A stretch of 64,000 nucleotides of DNA from Gammaproteobacteria bacterium (lineage in GTDB: Bacteria; Pseudomonadota; Gammaproteobacteria; Nevskiales; Nevskiaceae): NCBI GenBank assembly GCA_026398875.1, contig JAPLSB010000017.1, forward strand, positions 310,001 through 374,000, in the 5' to 3' direction. Within the stretch, counting starts at the first letter, position 1; each line of letters opens with the position of its first letter. Below, piece after piece: positions 47,107 to 55,678 of this stretch. The translations under genes were made by a program, and so were the position numbers. A model generated the notes under the pieces. The model saw only the letters and a program-made list of their open reading frames with translations, did no database searches and had not been told where the DNA came from.

Positions 47107-47306
47107 GGCGCGACTTTACCAGCGGCCGCCTCGTGAACAGCGTCCGGATGGCGGGCCTGCGCGTCCATTCATTGAATCCGCGATCATCGCCCCCACACCT
47201 CGCAGGCGCGGCAAAGACGTCTGGCCCTTGCGCAGCCTGCCCGATCACCGCCCGCCTGACGCCGTGCAACTGATCGTTTACATATCGAGAAGCGTCCGGA
47301 AACGCC

Positions 47307-48386
47307 ATGCAAGACCTGCTGCTGCAGTACGGCCTGTTCCTCGCCAAGACCCTGACCTGGATCGTCGCGATCGTTGCTGTCGTTGCACTGATCGCCAACG
47401 TCGTCCGCGAAAGTCGCGGCCAGGTCGGCGAGCGGCTGGAAGTGAAGCACCTCAACGAGCGTTACAAGGACATGGCCGAGGTGTTGAATCTCGACCTGCT
47501 CGATGAAGCCGATCACAAGGCGCTCGAAAAGCAGCGCAAGGCCGAGGCAAAAGCCGAGAAAAAGGCCGCCAAGCGCGGCGAAGCGCCGCCACCGAAACCC
47601 CGACTGTTCGTGCTCGATTTCGAAGGCGACATCGAAGCTTCGCAGGTCGGCGCGCTGCGCGAGGAAGTCAGCGCGCTGCTGCAGGTGGCCAAGCCGGACG
47701 ACGCAGTGCTGGTGCGCCTCGACAGCGGTGGCGGCATCGTTCATTCATATGGACTGGCCGCATCCCAGTTGAAGCGCATCCGCGATCGCGGCTTCCGCCT
47801 GATCGTGTCGATCGACAAGGTCGCCGCCAGCGGCGGTTACATGATGGCCTGTGTGGCCGACGAGATCGTCGCCGCGCCCTTCGCCGTGGTCGGTTCGATC
47901 GGCGTCGTTGCGCAGATGCCGAACTTCCATCGGCTGCTCGACAAGAACGCCATCGATGTCGAACTGCATACCGCCGGCGAGTACAAGCGCACCTTGACGA
48001 TGTTCGGCGAGAACACCGACGCCGCACGCGCCAAGTTCAAGCAGGAACTCGACGAGATCCACACGCTGTTCAAGTCGTTCGTGTCCGATAACCGCAAGCA
48101 GCTGGCCATCGACCGGGTCGCGACCGGCGAGCACTGGTACGGCACGCAGGCGCTGGAACTGGGCCTGGTCGACCGTCTGCAGACCAGCGACGACCTGCTG
48201 CTCGACGCGGTCAAGGAACGCGAGGTGTACGAAATCCACTTCCGGGTCAAGCGCGGACTGCGCGAGCAGCTGATCGGCTCGCTGACCCGGCTGGCCGGCG
48301 CCGGCCTGCGCGGCGTCTGGCGTCCGGCGGCCCGGATGCAGGCGCTTCCGGGCATCGAATCGTCGCGCTTGAATCCGCCGCAATAG
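47307..48386 (+). CDS. sohB: Inner-membrane peptidase SohB
   Basis: A 359-residue signal-peptide-peptidase-family protease (S49). One N-terminal transmembrane helix (WIVAIVAVVALIANVV) is at residues ~18-33, then an Ala/Lys-rich charged linker. The catalytic Ser is in VAASGGYMMACVADEI (~residue 177) and Lys in GEYKRTLTMFGEN (~229). It is a single-domain, full-length SohB. Confidence 0.95.
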   Translation: MQDLLLQYGLFLAKTLTWIVAIVAVVALIANVVRESRGQVGERLEVKHLNERYKDMAEVLNLDLLDEADHKALEKQRKAEAKAEKKAAKRGEAPPPKPRLFVLDFEGDIEASQVGALREEVSALLQVAKPDDAVLVRLDSGGGIVHSYGLAASQLKRIRDRGFRLIVSIDKVAASGGYMMACVADEIVAAPFAVVGSIGVVAQMPNFHRLLDKNAIDVELHTAGEYKRTLTMFGENTDAARAKFKQELDEIHTLFKSFVSDNRKQLAIDRVATGEHWYGTQALELGLVDRLQTSDDLLLDAVKEREVYEIHFRVKRGLREQLIGSLTRLAGAGLRGVWRPAARMQALPGIESSRLNPPQ

Positions 48387-48488
48387 CCGGAAAATTCCGT
48401 CAACGACAACTGAACCTTGCCGCTCGCGCCACGGTCACACCGCCACGTTCTTCCCCGAACGATCAACAGAACAGAACCCAGGACAGTC

Positions 48489-49955
48489 ATGATGAACCTA
48501 CGTGCTTTCATGAAAACCGCGGCGATCGCCAGCGCCGCCGGCGTGCTGGCCACGGTCGCGACCTTGAGTCTGTCGACCACGGCCCCGGCGCCACTGCATG
48601 CCGATGTGCCAACCAGCCTGCTCGCCGCACCGACCGCGACTGGCCAGCTGCCGTCGCTGGCGCCGATGCTGAAGGGCGTGCTGCCGGCGGTCGTCAACAT
48701 CGCGGTGGTCGGCAAGGCTCAGCCGCAGCAGCAGAATCCGCTGCTCAACGATCCGTTCTTCCGCCGCTTCTTCGATGTTCCGGAAGGCCAGCAGCAACAG
48801 CAGCCGCAGCAGCGCGAAGCGCCGCAGGGTATCGGCTCCGGCGTGATCGTCGACGCGGCCAAGGGCTACGTGATCACCAACAATCACGTGGTCGCCGACG
48901 CCGAAGTGATCAAGGTCCGCTTGAGCGATGACCGCGAACTCGATGCCAAGCTGGTCGGCACCGATCCGGACACCGATCTGGCCGTGCTCAAGATCGAGCC
49001 GAAGAACCTGACTGCACTGGTGATTTCGGACTCCGACAAGCTCGAAGTCGGCGATTTCGTCGTCGCCATCGGCTCGCCGTTCGGCCTGCGCCAGACGGTG
49101 ACCTCGGGCATCGTCTCCGGCCTCGGCCGCCAGGGACTCGGCGAAGGCTACGAAGACTTCATCCAGACCGATGCTTCGATCAACCCGGGCAATTCCGGCG
49201 GCGCGCTGATCAACCTGCGCGGCGAACTGATCGGCATCAACAGCCAGATCCTGTCGCGCTCGGGCGGCAACATCGGCATCGGTTTCGCGATCCCGACCAA
49301 TCTGGTCAAGAGCGTGATGGCCCAGCTGGTCGAGAACGGCAGCGTGGTGCGCGGCCGCATCGGCATTCAGGGCGGTCAGGAACTGACGCCGGAACTGGCC
49401 AAGGCCTTCAACGTGCCGGGCGGCAAGGGTGCCTTGATCGGCAAGGTGGTGCCGGATTCGCCGGCGGCCAAGGGTGGCCTGCAGGACGGCGACATCGTGA
49501 TCGAAGCCAACGGCAAGGCGATCAAGGACTTCGGCCAGCTGCGCTACATGGTTGGCCTGCTGCGGGTCGGCGACAAGGTCAACATGAAGATCCTGCGCGA
49601 CGGCAAGCAGAAGGATGTGACGGTCACCGTCGGCAAGAACACCGACAACGAGCGCACCGCTGCTGCCGACACCCTGCACCCGGCGCTGAAGGGCGCGACC
49701 TTCGGCCCGCTGGCCGGTCCTGCAGCCGAAGCGGCCAAGACGGCCGGCGTCAAGGGCGTGATGATCACGCAGGTTGATCCGCGCTCGGTCGCTGCCAAGA
49801 ACGGCCTGCGTCCGAACGACATCGTGCTCAGCGTCAACCGTCGCCCGGTGGCCACGGTGGCCGACTTCGAGCGCCTCGCCGCGCAGAAGGATGGTCAGCT
49901 GCTGCTGCAGGTACTGCGCGGCCAGGGCGCGTTCTTCGTGATCCTGGAGCCGTGA
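48489..49955 (+). CDS. Periplasmic serine protease, DegP/DegQ (HtrA) type
   Basis: A 488-residue HtrA protease for periplasmic quality control. The signal peptide covers residues ~1-37. The trypsin-like domain has His in TNNHVVADAE, Asp in DPDTDLAVLK and Ser in NPGNSGGAL. Two PDZ domains follow (RIGIQGGQELT and GVMITQVDPRS). A Gln-rich loop (QQQQQPQQ) near residue 100 matches the LA loop. AGGA lies 7 bases before the ATG at 48489. No sigma-E or anti-sigma genes (mucAB/rseA) adjoin it, so DegP versus DegQ is undecided. Confidence 0.94.
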   Translation: MMNLRAFMKTAAIASAAGVLATVATLSLSTTAPAPLHADVPTSLLAAPTATGQLPSLAPMLKGVLPAVVNIAVVGKAQPQQQNPLLNDPFFRRFFDVPEGQQQQQPQQREAPQGIGSGVIVDAAKGYVITNNHVVADAEVIKVRLSDDRELDAKLVGTDPDTDLAVLKIEPKNLTALVISDSDKLEVGDFVVAIGSPFGLRQTVTSGIVSGLGRQGLGEGYEDFIQTDASINPGNSGGALINLRGELIGINSQILSRSGGNIGIGFAIPTNLVKSVMAQLVENGSVVRGRIGIQGGQELTPELAKAFNVPGGKGALIGKVVPDSPAAKGGLQDGDIVIEANGKAIKDFGQLRYMVGLLRVGDKVNMKILRDGKQKDVTVTVGKNTDNERTAAADTLHPALKGATFGPLAGPAAEAAKTAGVKGVMITQVDPRSVAAKNGLRPNDIVLSVNRRPVATVADFERLAAQKDGQLLLQVLRGQGAFFVILEP

Positions 49956-49994
49956 TCGCCAGCCGGTCCTGAAGCACTGCGGTTTGCGGTCATG

Positions 49995-50030
49995 ACGCGG
50001 GCCTGTCGAAAGACAGGCCCGCGTTATACT
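49995..50030 (+). terminator. Terminator after the degP/degQ-type gene, overlapping a promoter-like box
   Basis: A 13-bp stem, ACGCGGGCCTGTC (49995-50007) and GACAGGCCCGCGT (50012-50024), with GAAA loop, then TATACTTTT. The TATACT at 50025-50030 doubles as a likely -10 for the zapB-like/zapA operon. Confidence 0.88.
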
Positions 50031-50056
50031 TTTGGCAGCCCCATCACGCCACGCCC

Positions 50057-50251
50057 ATGCTCGAGAGCGAAGTCGCCCAGTTGGATGAACGCGTGCAGCG
50101 ACTGATCGCGGCATTTCGTCACGAACGGCTCGAGAAGAAGCGGGCGATCCAGGAACGGGATCGCCTGCTGGCGCTGAATGCCGAACTGAAGCGGCGCATC
50201 GAAGCTGTGGTCGAGCGCATCCGGCTGCTGGAAACCGACCCGAACGTCTGA
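50057..50251 (+). CDS. TIGR02449 family small coiled-coil protein (ZapB-like)
   Basis: A 64-residue, almost entirely coiled-coil protein (MLESEVAQLDERVQRLIAAF, then a second heptad run). The family (TIGR02449) sits beside zapA in gammaproteobacteria and resembles ZapB in size and form, suggesting a division role. It is 16 bases before zapA. Confidence 0.88.
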   Translation: MLESEVAQLDERVQRLIAAFRHERLEKKRAIQERDRLLALNAELKRRIEAVVERIRLLETDPNV

Positions 50252-50267
50252 GTCCCGAGCAAGCACG

Positions 50268-50591
50268 ATGAGCAACGATACCGAGCAGCCGGAAACGATG
50301 ACCGTGACGGTGCGCATCATGTCGCGCGAGTACACCGTGACCTGCCCGCCCGACGAGCACGAAGGTCTGGTTGCATCGGCCGATTATCTGAACGAGCGGA
50401 TGACGGCGATCCGCCGCCGCGGGAAGGCGCTGGGGGCGGAACGGATCGCGGTGATGACGGCGCTGAATCTGGCGCGCGAACTGCTGGCACTGAAGGGCGA
50501 TCCGGCGCTGGCTCGCCCGGATCAGGCAGTCGTCGACAAGCTTCAGCAGATGTCGTTCGACATCGACCAAACGCTGGATTCACCCGACTGA
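50268..50591 (+). CDS. zapA: Cell division protein ZapA
   Basis: A 107-residue FtsZ-ring stabiliser. The N-terminal beta-hairpin (TMTVTVRIMSREYTVTCPPDE) and the long C-terminal helix (GAERIAVMTALNLARELLAL) that tetramerises are typical. It is followed directly by 6S RNA and the cyclo-ligase gene, the standard order. Confidence 0.95.
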   Translation: MSNDTEQPETMTVTVRIMSREYTVTCPPDEHEGLVASADYLNERMTAIRRRGKALGAERIAVMTALNLARELLALKGDPALARPDQAVVDKLQQMSFDIDQTLDSPD

Positions 50592-50609
50592 AGGCAGCGT
50601 CGATGGGCC

Positions 50610-50636
50610 TTGAAACGAGGCCTTTCGTGCTAATGT
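50610..50636 (+). promoter_or_regulatory. Candidate ssrS (6S RNA) promoter
   Basis: TTGAAA (50610-50615) and an extended -10, TGC-TAATGT (50628-50636), with 15 bases between hexamers. The predicted start is near 50643, where the 6S RNA closing stem begins. Confidence 0.55.
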
Positions 50637-50642
50637 TTGTCG

Positions 50643-50827
50643 CGTGTCTCCTGCGGTGTTCGATGTTCGTCAGGAACCCTTGAGCCTAATTCACAGCAAC
50701 GGGAACCATAACGACGCAGGGTGTGCAGGCCCGCCCCGTAGCGGGAAGCCCAAATGCATTGTGCGGTGCCCACTTGAGACCTCCGTCTCAAGGTCGAAGA
50801 CGGATGACGGCACAGGCGGGAGACACC
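50643..50827 (+). ncRNA. ssrS: 6S RNA
   Basis: A ~185-nt RNA that mimics an open promoter and sequesters sigma-70 RNA polymerase. The ends pair: GTGTCTCC (50644-50651) with GGAGACAC (50819-50826). Internal stems include the CCCGTAGCGGG hairpin and TTGAGAC/GTCTCAA around 50774-50792. The central asymmetric bubble begins near GAGCCTAATTCACAG. It lies between zapA and the cyclo-ligase gene, its conserved place. Boundaries are estimated from the closing stem. Confidence 0.92.
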
Positions 50828-51421
50828 TTTCCAAATTCCATCGCAGCGCAGAAGTCGGCGCTGCGATCGCTGTTGCGCAAGCGCCGCAGCAGCATCCCGC
50901 GCAGTGATCGCCGCAAGGCTGCGCGCCGCGCCGCGCAAGTGCTTCTGAAGCGCCTGCCGCCGCGCTGCAGGATCGCCATCTACCTGTCGGTGCACTCGGA
51001 GCTTTCGACCGAACCGCTATGCGCGGCGCTGCTGCGTGCCGGGCATAAACTGTCGGTGCCGGTCACCCTGCGCGACTGGCAGATGCGCTTCCTGCCGTAC
51101 GACCGGAACACGGCGATCCGCGCCAACGGCCCGCTGCGACTGCCGGAGCCGGTGGCCCGCAGACCGATGCGCAGCGCGCGCCATTTCGATGTGATCCTGC
51201 TGCCGCTGCTCGGCTTCGATGCCAGCGGCGGCCGGCTTGGCAACGGCGGCGGCTACTACGATCGGGCGCTGGCCGGTGCGCGCACCGGCAGACAGCCGAA
51301 GCGCATCGGCTACGCTTACGCGCTGCAACAGGTCGAAGCGCTGCCGATGGACGCCTTCGACGTCCGCCTCGATGCCGTGGTCACCGAACGCGGCTGGCAG
51401 CGCTTCCCGAAACACTTTTGA
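50804..51421 (+). CDS. 5-formyltetrahydrofolate cyclo-ligase
   Basis: A 205-residue enzyme (YgfA/Fau type, MTHFS) converting 5-formyl-THF to 5,10-methenyl-THF with ATP. Conserved regions are AAQKSALRSLLRKRR, IYLSVHSELSTEPL, the substrate/ATP loop FDASGGRLGNGGGYYDRAL and GYAYALQQVEALPMDAFDVRLD. The only ATG with full N-terminus is at 50804, inside the 3' strand of 6S RNA, so the two genes overlap by ~24 bases; the true start could be a weaker codon downstream. Confidence 0.92.
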   Translation: MTAQAGDTFPNSIAAQKSALRSLLRKRRSSIPRSDRRKAARRAAQVLLKRLPPRCRIAIYLSVHSELSTEPLCAALLRAGHKLSVPVTLRDWQMRFLPYDRNTAIRANGPLRLPEPVARRPMRSARHFDVILLPLLGFDASGGRLGNGGGYYDRALAGARTGRQPKRIGYAYALQQVEALPMDAFDVRLDAVVTERGWQRFPKHF

Positions 51422-51440
51422 ACCGAACCCGCGTCCTGCA

Positions 51441-51902
51441 ATGAACTACTGGCTGATGAAGTCCGAACCGGACTGCTTCTCGATCGACGATCTCGCCACA
51501 CGCCCGAAAAAGACCGAAGCCTGGGACGGCGTGCGCAACTACCAGGCGCGCAATTTCATGCGCGACGGCATGAAGATCGGCGACGGCGTGTTCTTCTACC
51601 ACTCGAACTGCGAGGTCCCCGGCATCGTCGGCCTGGCGACGATCGCCTCGACCGCGTACCCGGACCCGACGCAGTTCATCAAGGACCACGATCACTACGA
51701 TCCGACCGCCAAGCCTGAAGAGCCGCGCTGGCTGCTGGTCGACGTCAAGTACCAGCGCAAGCTCAAGCGCACCATTTCGCTGGCGGAGCTGAAGGCGCAG
51801 GAGGCTGCCCTGCCCGGCTTCCAGCTGCTGATGAAGGGCAACCGGCTTTCGATCATCCCGGTGCGCAAGGAGCACTGGGACCACATACTCGCGCTCGAGT
51901 AA
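51441..51902 (+). CDS. EVE domain protein (PUA-like fold)
   Basis: A 153-residue single EVE domain, related to YTH and ASCH domains that bind modified bases in nucleic acid. The opening MNYWLMKSEPDCFSIDDL, WDGVRNYQARNFM, FFYHSNCEVPGIVGLA and GNRLSIIPV are typical. In many gammaproteobacteria it lies between the cyclo-ligase gene and rpiA-ilvA; rpiA is missing here. 19 bases after the cyclo-ligase gene. Confidence 0.93.
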   Translation: MNYWLMKSEPDCFSIDDLATRPKKTEAWDGVRNYQARNFMRDGMKIGDGVFFYHSNCEVPGIVGLATIASTAYPDPTQFIKDHDHYDPTAKPEEPRWLLVDVKYQRKLKRTISLAELKAQEAALPGFQLLMKGNRLSIIPVRKEHWDHILALE

Positions 51903-51989
51903 CGCGAGCCCAGCACCGGCCGTCATCGCCAGCCCGCCCGCAGCGCCCGTGACCCGCAGCCGCGGGTCGCCAAGCTTGGGGAATATGCG

Positions 51990-52517
51990 ATGCCGAATGC
52001 CGAACTGCTGTCCTTCCTGCTCGCCGCCGCCGCAAAACTGTCCGGCTATCCGGAGATTCCGGTCGCGCAATTGCCGCCGGTGCGGGCGGTGTCGGTCGAT
52101 ACCATTGCGCAGGCGATCTGCCCGGAGCAGCGATCCGGCTGCACCGGGATCGCCGCGACCTTCGAGACCGAGTCCTACGTGATCCTGATCCGCGACTCGC
52201 TGGATCTGGAAGACACCGCCGACAACTCGTTCCTGCTGCACGAGTTCGTTCACGTGCTGCAGTGGAAGGCGCACGGCGACGCGATCTTCAAGGACTGCCC
52301 GACCACGCTGAAGACCGAAGGCGAGGCCTATCGCGCGCAGAACGCATACCTGAAGCGGGAAGGCCAGTTCCTGCGCTTCGGCGAGATGCTGGCCTACACC
52401 CAGTGCGCCGATGACACCGGCACGCTGTTCCCGCGCGATGCGATGGCGACGCCCGATGCCGGAAAGCCGACTGGAAACCCGGCCGTCACGCCGGAGATGC
52501 TCGGCCCGCTGCCCTGA
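51990..52517 (+). CDS. Small HExxH protein (putative zinc metallopeptidase, DUF6647-like)
   Basis: A 175-residue protein with a metallopeptidase motif, LLHEFVHVLQWKA (HEFVH, near residue 83), and a downstream EGEAYRAQNAYL that could supply the third ligand Glu. CPEQRSGC and DCPTT could form disulfides, though no clear signal peptide is seen (the start PNAELLSFLLAAAAKLSG is mildly hydrophobic). GGGGAA lies ~9 bases before the ATG. It occupies the slot where rpiA is often found, convergent with ilvA. Substrate unknown. Confidence 0.75.
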   Translation: MPNAELLSFLLAAAAKLSGYPEIPVAQLPPVRAVSVDTIAQAICPEQRSGCTGIAATFETESYVILIRDSLDLEDTADNSFLLHEFVHVLQWKAHGDAIFKDCPTTLKTEGEAYRAQNAYLKREGQFLRFGEMLAYTQCADDTGTLFPRDAMATPDAGKPTGNPAVTPEMLGPLP

Positions 52518-52537
52518 CCGGACAGGCCAGGCCGGGA

Positions 52538-54196
52538 TCAGCCGCCGGCAATGAACAGCTTGTAGGCCGGATTCTCGCTTTCGTCGTGGTACTCGTAGCC
52601 GAGCGCGTCGAGCGCGCGCCGGCATTCGGCGCGTTCCTTCTTCGGCACCTGCAGGCCGCACAGCACGCGGCCATAAGCGGCGCCGTGATTGCGGTAGTGG
52701 AACAGCGAGATGTTCCAGCGAGCCCCGACGGCGCCCAGGAAATCGGCCAGCGCGCCCGGGCGTTCCGGGAACTCGAAGCGGAACAGGCGCTCGTCGGCAA
52801 GTCCTGGCGCGCGCCCGCCGACCATGTAGCGGACGTGGACCTTGGCCATCTCGTCGTCAGTCAGATCGGCCACCTGGTAGCCATCGGCGCGCAGCGCCTC
52901 GATCGCAGCGACGCGGGCCGCCTGATCGTCGAAATGCACGCCGGCAAACACGTGGGCCGCGCTGGCGCTGGCGTAGCGATAGTTGAACTCGGTGATCGGC
53001 CGTCGGCCGAGCTGTTTCAGGAAGCGCCTGAAGCTGCCCGGCTGCTCGGGAATGGTCACCGCCAGCAGCGTTTCGCGGCCATCGCCAAGCTCGGCACGCT
53101 CGGCGATATGGCGCAGCCGGTCGAAATTCAGATTGGCACCGCTGATCGTCGCGACCAAGGTCTTGCCGGTCTCGCCGGTCTGCGCGACCCACTTCTTGAT
53201 GCCGGCCACGGCCAGCGCGCCGGCCGGCTCGGGCAGCGAGCGGTTTTCGGCGAAGACATCGCGAATCGCGGCACAGATCTCATCGGCCGACACGCGCAGC
53301 CAGCCGTCGACGGTGTCCTTGCAGACCTTGAACGGCTCGGCTCCGGCCTGGCGCACCGCGACACCATCGGCAAACAGCCCGACCTGCGGCAGCTTCACGC
53401 GCCGCCCGGCTTCCAGCGCCTGTGCCATGCAGTCGGAATCGTCCGGCTCGACGCTGATCACCTTGACCCCCGGCCGCACCGCCTTGATCCACGCCGCGAT
53501 GCCAGCCAGCAGGCCGCCGCCGCCAGTGCAGACGAAGATCGCGTCACAGGCGCCATCGGGGCCGATCTGCTCGAGGATTTCCTTGGCCACCGTGCCCTGC
53601 CCGGCGATGACGTCGGCATCGTCGTACGGCGGGATCATCGTCAGTCCCTTGGTCTCGGCCAGTTCGGCGGCATGTGCCGCGGCATCGTCGAAGGCATCAC
53701 CAAACAGCACAATCTTGCCGCCGAGCGCGCGCACCGAATCGACCTTCACCGATGGTGTCGTGCGCGGCATGACGATCCAGGCCGGGATGCCGAGCCGCTT
53801 GCCAGCCAGTGCCACGCCCTGAGCATGGTTGCCGGCGCTGGCGCAGATCACGCCGCGAGCGCGCGCGGCATCCGGCAGCTGGACGATCTTGTTGTAGGCG
53901 CCTCGGAGCTTGAACGAGCGAACGCTCTGGGTGTCCTCGCGCTTCAGCAGCACCTTGTTTCCCAACCGGGCCGACAGCTTCGGCGCCAACTCCAGTGCCG
54001 ACACGATCGCCACGTCGTAGACCCGGGCGCGCTCGATGCGCGCCTGGTAGTCGGCAAGCAGGCGCTCGCGGTCGGAGCGGGACGCCTTGGCAGCGGCAGG
54101 GGCAGCGGAGTCGGTCACGGCAGTCGGCAGCTCTGGATCACGGGGCACGGCGAGTGCCGGATCACGGGCGGATCGGCATCGGGGGTCGCGTATCAT
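52538..54196 (-). CDS. ilvA: Threonine ammonia-lyase, biosynthetic long form
   Basis: A 552-residue PLP enzyme for the first step of isoleucine synthesis. The PLP lysine is in VRSFKLRGAYNK (~residue 100), with CASAGNHAQGVAL and the Gly-rich phosphate loop CTGGGGLLAG. Two ACT-like regulatory domains follow (from ~residue 370: LAVTIPEQPGSFRRFL and FRFEFPERPGALADFL), as needed for isoleucine inhibition. The ATG at 54196 has GGAAGG 8 bases upstream, but the first ~25 residues are not family-like; a GTG at 54118 is the main alternative. Confidence 0.95.
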   Translation of the reverse strand: MIRDPRCRSARDPALAVPRDPELPTAVTDSAAPAAAKASRSDRERLLADYQARIERARVYDVAIVSALELAPKLSARLGNKVLLKREDTQSVRSFKLRGAYNKIVQLPDAARARGVICASAGNHAQGVALAGKRLGIPAWIVMPRTTPSVKVDSVRALGGKIVLFGDAFDDAAAHAAELAETKGLTMIPPYDDADVIAGQGTVAKEILEQIGPDGACDAIFVCTGGGGLLAGIAAWIKAVRPGVKVISVEPDDSDCMAQALEAGRRVKLPQVGLFADGVAVRQAGAEPFKVCKDTVDGWLRVSADEICAAIRDVFAENRSLPEPAGALAVAGIKKWVAQTGETGKTLVATISGANLNFDRLRHIAERAELGDGRETLLAVTIPEQPGSFRRFLKQLGRRPITEFNYRYASASAAHVFAGVHFDDQAARVAAIEALRADGYQVADLTDDEMAKVHVRYMVGGRAPGLADERLFRFEFPERPGALADFLGAVGARWNISLFHYRNHGAAYGRVLCGLQVPKKERAECRRALDALGYEYHDESENPAYKLFIAGG

Positions 54197-54232
54197 ACCG
54201 TCCGCCTTCCCGCGCCCTGCCCTGCGAGCTTG

Positions 54233-55111
54233 ATGCCCGTGACGTCTTCCACTGCGCCAGCGCCTGCCGCCGCCCCAGCCTCCGCCGCCGACACGATCGC
54301 CTTCATCGGCGGCGGCAACATGGCCGCAAGCCTGATCGGCGGCCTCGTCGCGGCTGGCCATCCGGCCGCCCATATTCGCGTCTCCGAGCCGGACGGCGAA
54401 CGCGCCGCCGCGCTCGCCGCCCGCTTCGGTCTGGTCATTGCCGCCGACAACGTCGATGCGGCAACCGGCGCCGACATCGTCGTGCTGGCAACCAAGCCGC
54501 AGCAGGTGGCGTCTGCCATCCGCGGCCTGCAGCTGTCGGTCGACGCCACGCTGATCTCGATCTGCGCCGGTGTCCGCATCACCAGCCTGCGGGCCCTGAT
54601 CGGCAATGGCAGCTGGAGCGGCGCCATCGTCAGGGCGATGCCGAACACGCCGGCGCTGTTCGGCGCCGGCATCACCGGGTTGTTCGCATCCGAAGGCGCC
54701 CCGCCACGCGCGCGGATGCAGGCGGAAACCGTGCTTGCCGCCGCCGGACAGGTCTGCTGGGTGGAATCCGAAACCCTGATGGACGCCGTCACGGCAGTGT
54801 CCGGTAGCGGCCCGGCGTACTTCTTCCTGCTGACCGAAGCGATGGCCGAAGCCGGCGTCGCCCTTGGCCTTGCGCCAGCCGATGCCAAAGCGCTGGCGCT
54901 GCAGACCTTCATCGGCGCCGCGAAGATGGCCGAAGGCACCGGCACCGACGTGGCCACGTTGCGCGCCCAGGTCACCTCCAAGGGCGGCACCACGCAGGCG
55001 GCGCTGGAAAGCCTTGAAGCGGCCGGATTTCGCCGCATCCTTGGCGATGCGCTGCAGGCGGCGGACCGCCGTGGCGCGCAGCTCGGCGATGAACTCGCTG
55101 CCACGATCTGA
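54233..55111 (+). CDS. proC: Pyrroline-5-carboxylate reductase
   Basis: A 292-residue last enzyme of proline synthesis. The Rossmann motif is [17 protein letters not shown] near residue 24, after an Ala/Pro-rich extension. The C-terminal dimer region has [19 protein letters not shown] and [15 protein letters not shown]. It is divergent from ilvA across only 36 bases if both long starts are right. yggT follows in the same frame. Confidence 0.96.
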   Translation: MPVTSSTAPAPAAAPASAADTIAFIGGGNMAASLIGGLVAAGHPAAHIRVSEPDGERAAALAARFGLVIAADNVDAATGADIVVLATKPQQVASAIRGLQLSVDATLISICAGVRITSLRALIGNGSWSGAIVRAMPNTPALFGAGITGLFASEGAPPRARMQAETVLAAAGQVCWVESETLMDAVTAVSGSGPAYFFLLTEAMAEAGVALGLAPADAKALALQTFIGAAKMAEGTGTDVATLRAQVTSKGGTTQAALESLEAAGFRRILGDALQAADRRGAQLGDELAATI

Positions 55112-55129
55112 AGCACGGGGAACGACACC

Positions 55130-55678
55130 ATCATCAACGTCATCTACAGCCTGTTCACCACCCTGCTCGATCTGGTGATCTGCGCGTTCCTGCTGCGCGT
55201 GCTGCTGCAACTGGTCAAGGCCAATTTCTACAACCCGATCTCGCAGCTGATCTGGAAGGTCACGCAGCCGGTGACGATGCCGCTGGTGCGCTTCGTGCCG
55301 CGCATCCGCAACGTCGACAGCCCGGCCGTGCTGGTGCTGGCCGTGGTCGCGGTGCTCGATATCTGGATCGTCGCCAGTCTCTACGGTCAAAGCCTGGAGT
55401 TCACGCGGATCCTTGGCCTTGCGGCACTGAAGGTGATCAGCCTCGGCCTGCGCATCTTCACCTTGAGCCTGCTGGTGGTGACGATCCTGTCGTGGGTCGG
55501 CCCTGGCGTGTCGAACCCGGCTGCCAATGTGCTGTGGAGCCTGACCGAGCCGGTGCTCAAGCCGGTGCGCCGGGTGATCCCGCTGGTGGCGGGACTGGAT
55601 CTGTCGCCGATCCCGGTGATGATCCTGTTCCAGTCGCTCGACTCGTGGATGCGGGCATTGCTCGGTCTGTTCCACTGA
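55130..55678 (+). CDS. yggT: YggT family membrane protein with apparent ATC start
   Basis: A membrane protein of ~182 residues with two YggT repeats ([20 protein letters not shown] and [20 protein letters not shown]) and four helices; YggT proteins accompany proC/yggS and have suggested roles in osmotic tolerance or division. Family-like sequence begins before the first GTG (55175): [19 protein letters not shown]. No ATG, GTG or TTG exists between the proC stop and 55175, yet GGGGA lies ~8 bases before an ATC at 55130. An ATC start, or an ATG lost to mutation or base-call error, is likely. A GTG start would cut half of the first helix. Confidence 0.8.
   Translation: MINVIYSLFTTLLDLVICAFLLRVLLQLVKANFYNPISQLIWKVTQPVTMPLVRFVPRIRNVDSPAVLVLAVVAVLDIWIVASLYGQSLEFTRILGLAALKVISLGLRIFTLSLLVVTILSWVGPGVSNPAANVLWSLTEPVLKPVRRVIPLVAGLDLSPIPVMILFQSLDSWMRALLGLFH

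Noticed and set aside
54197-55675. Extension of the ilvA frame upstream to give a 1045-residue protein
   Set aside because: The added ~490 residues are antisense to proC and yggT and are not family-like.
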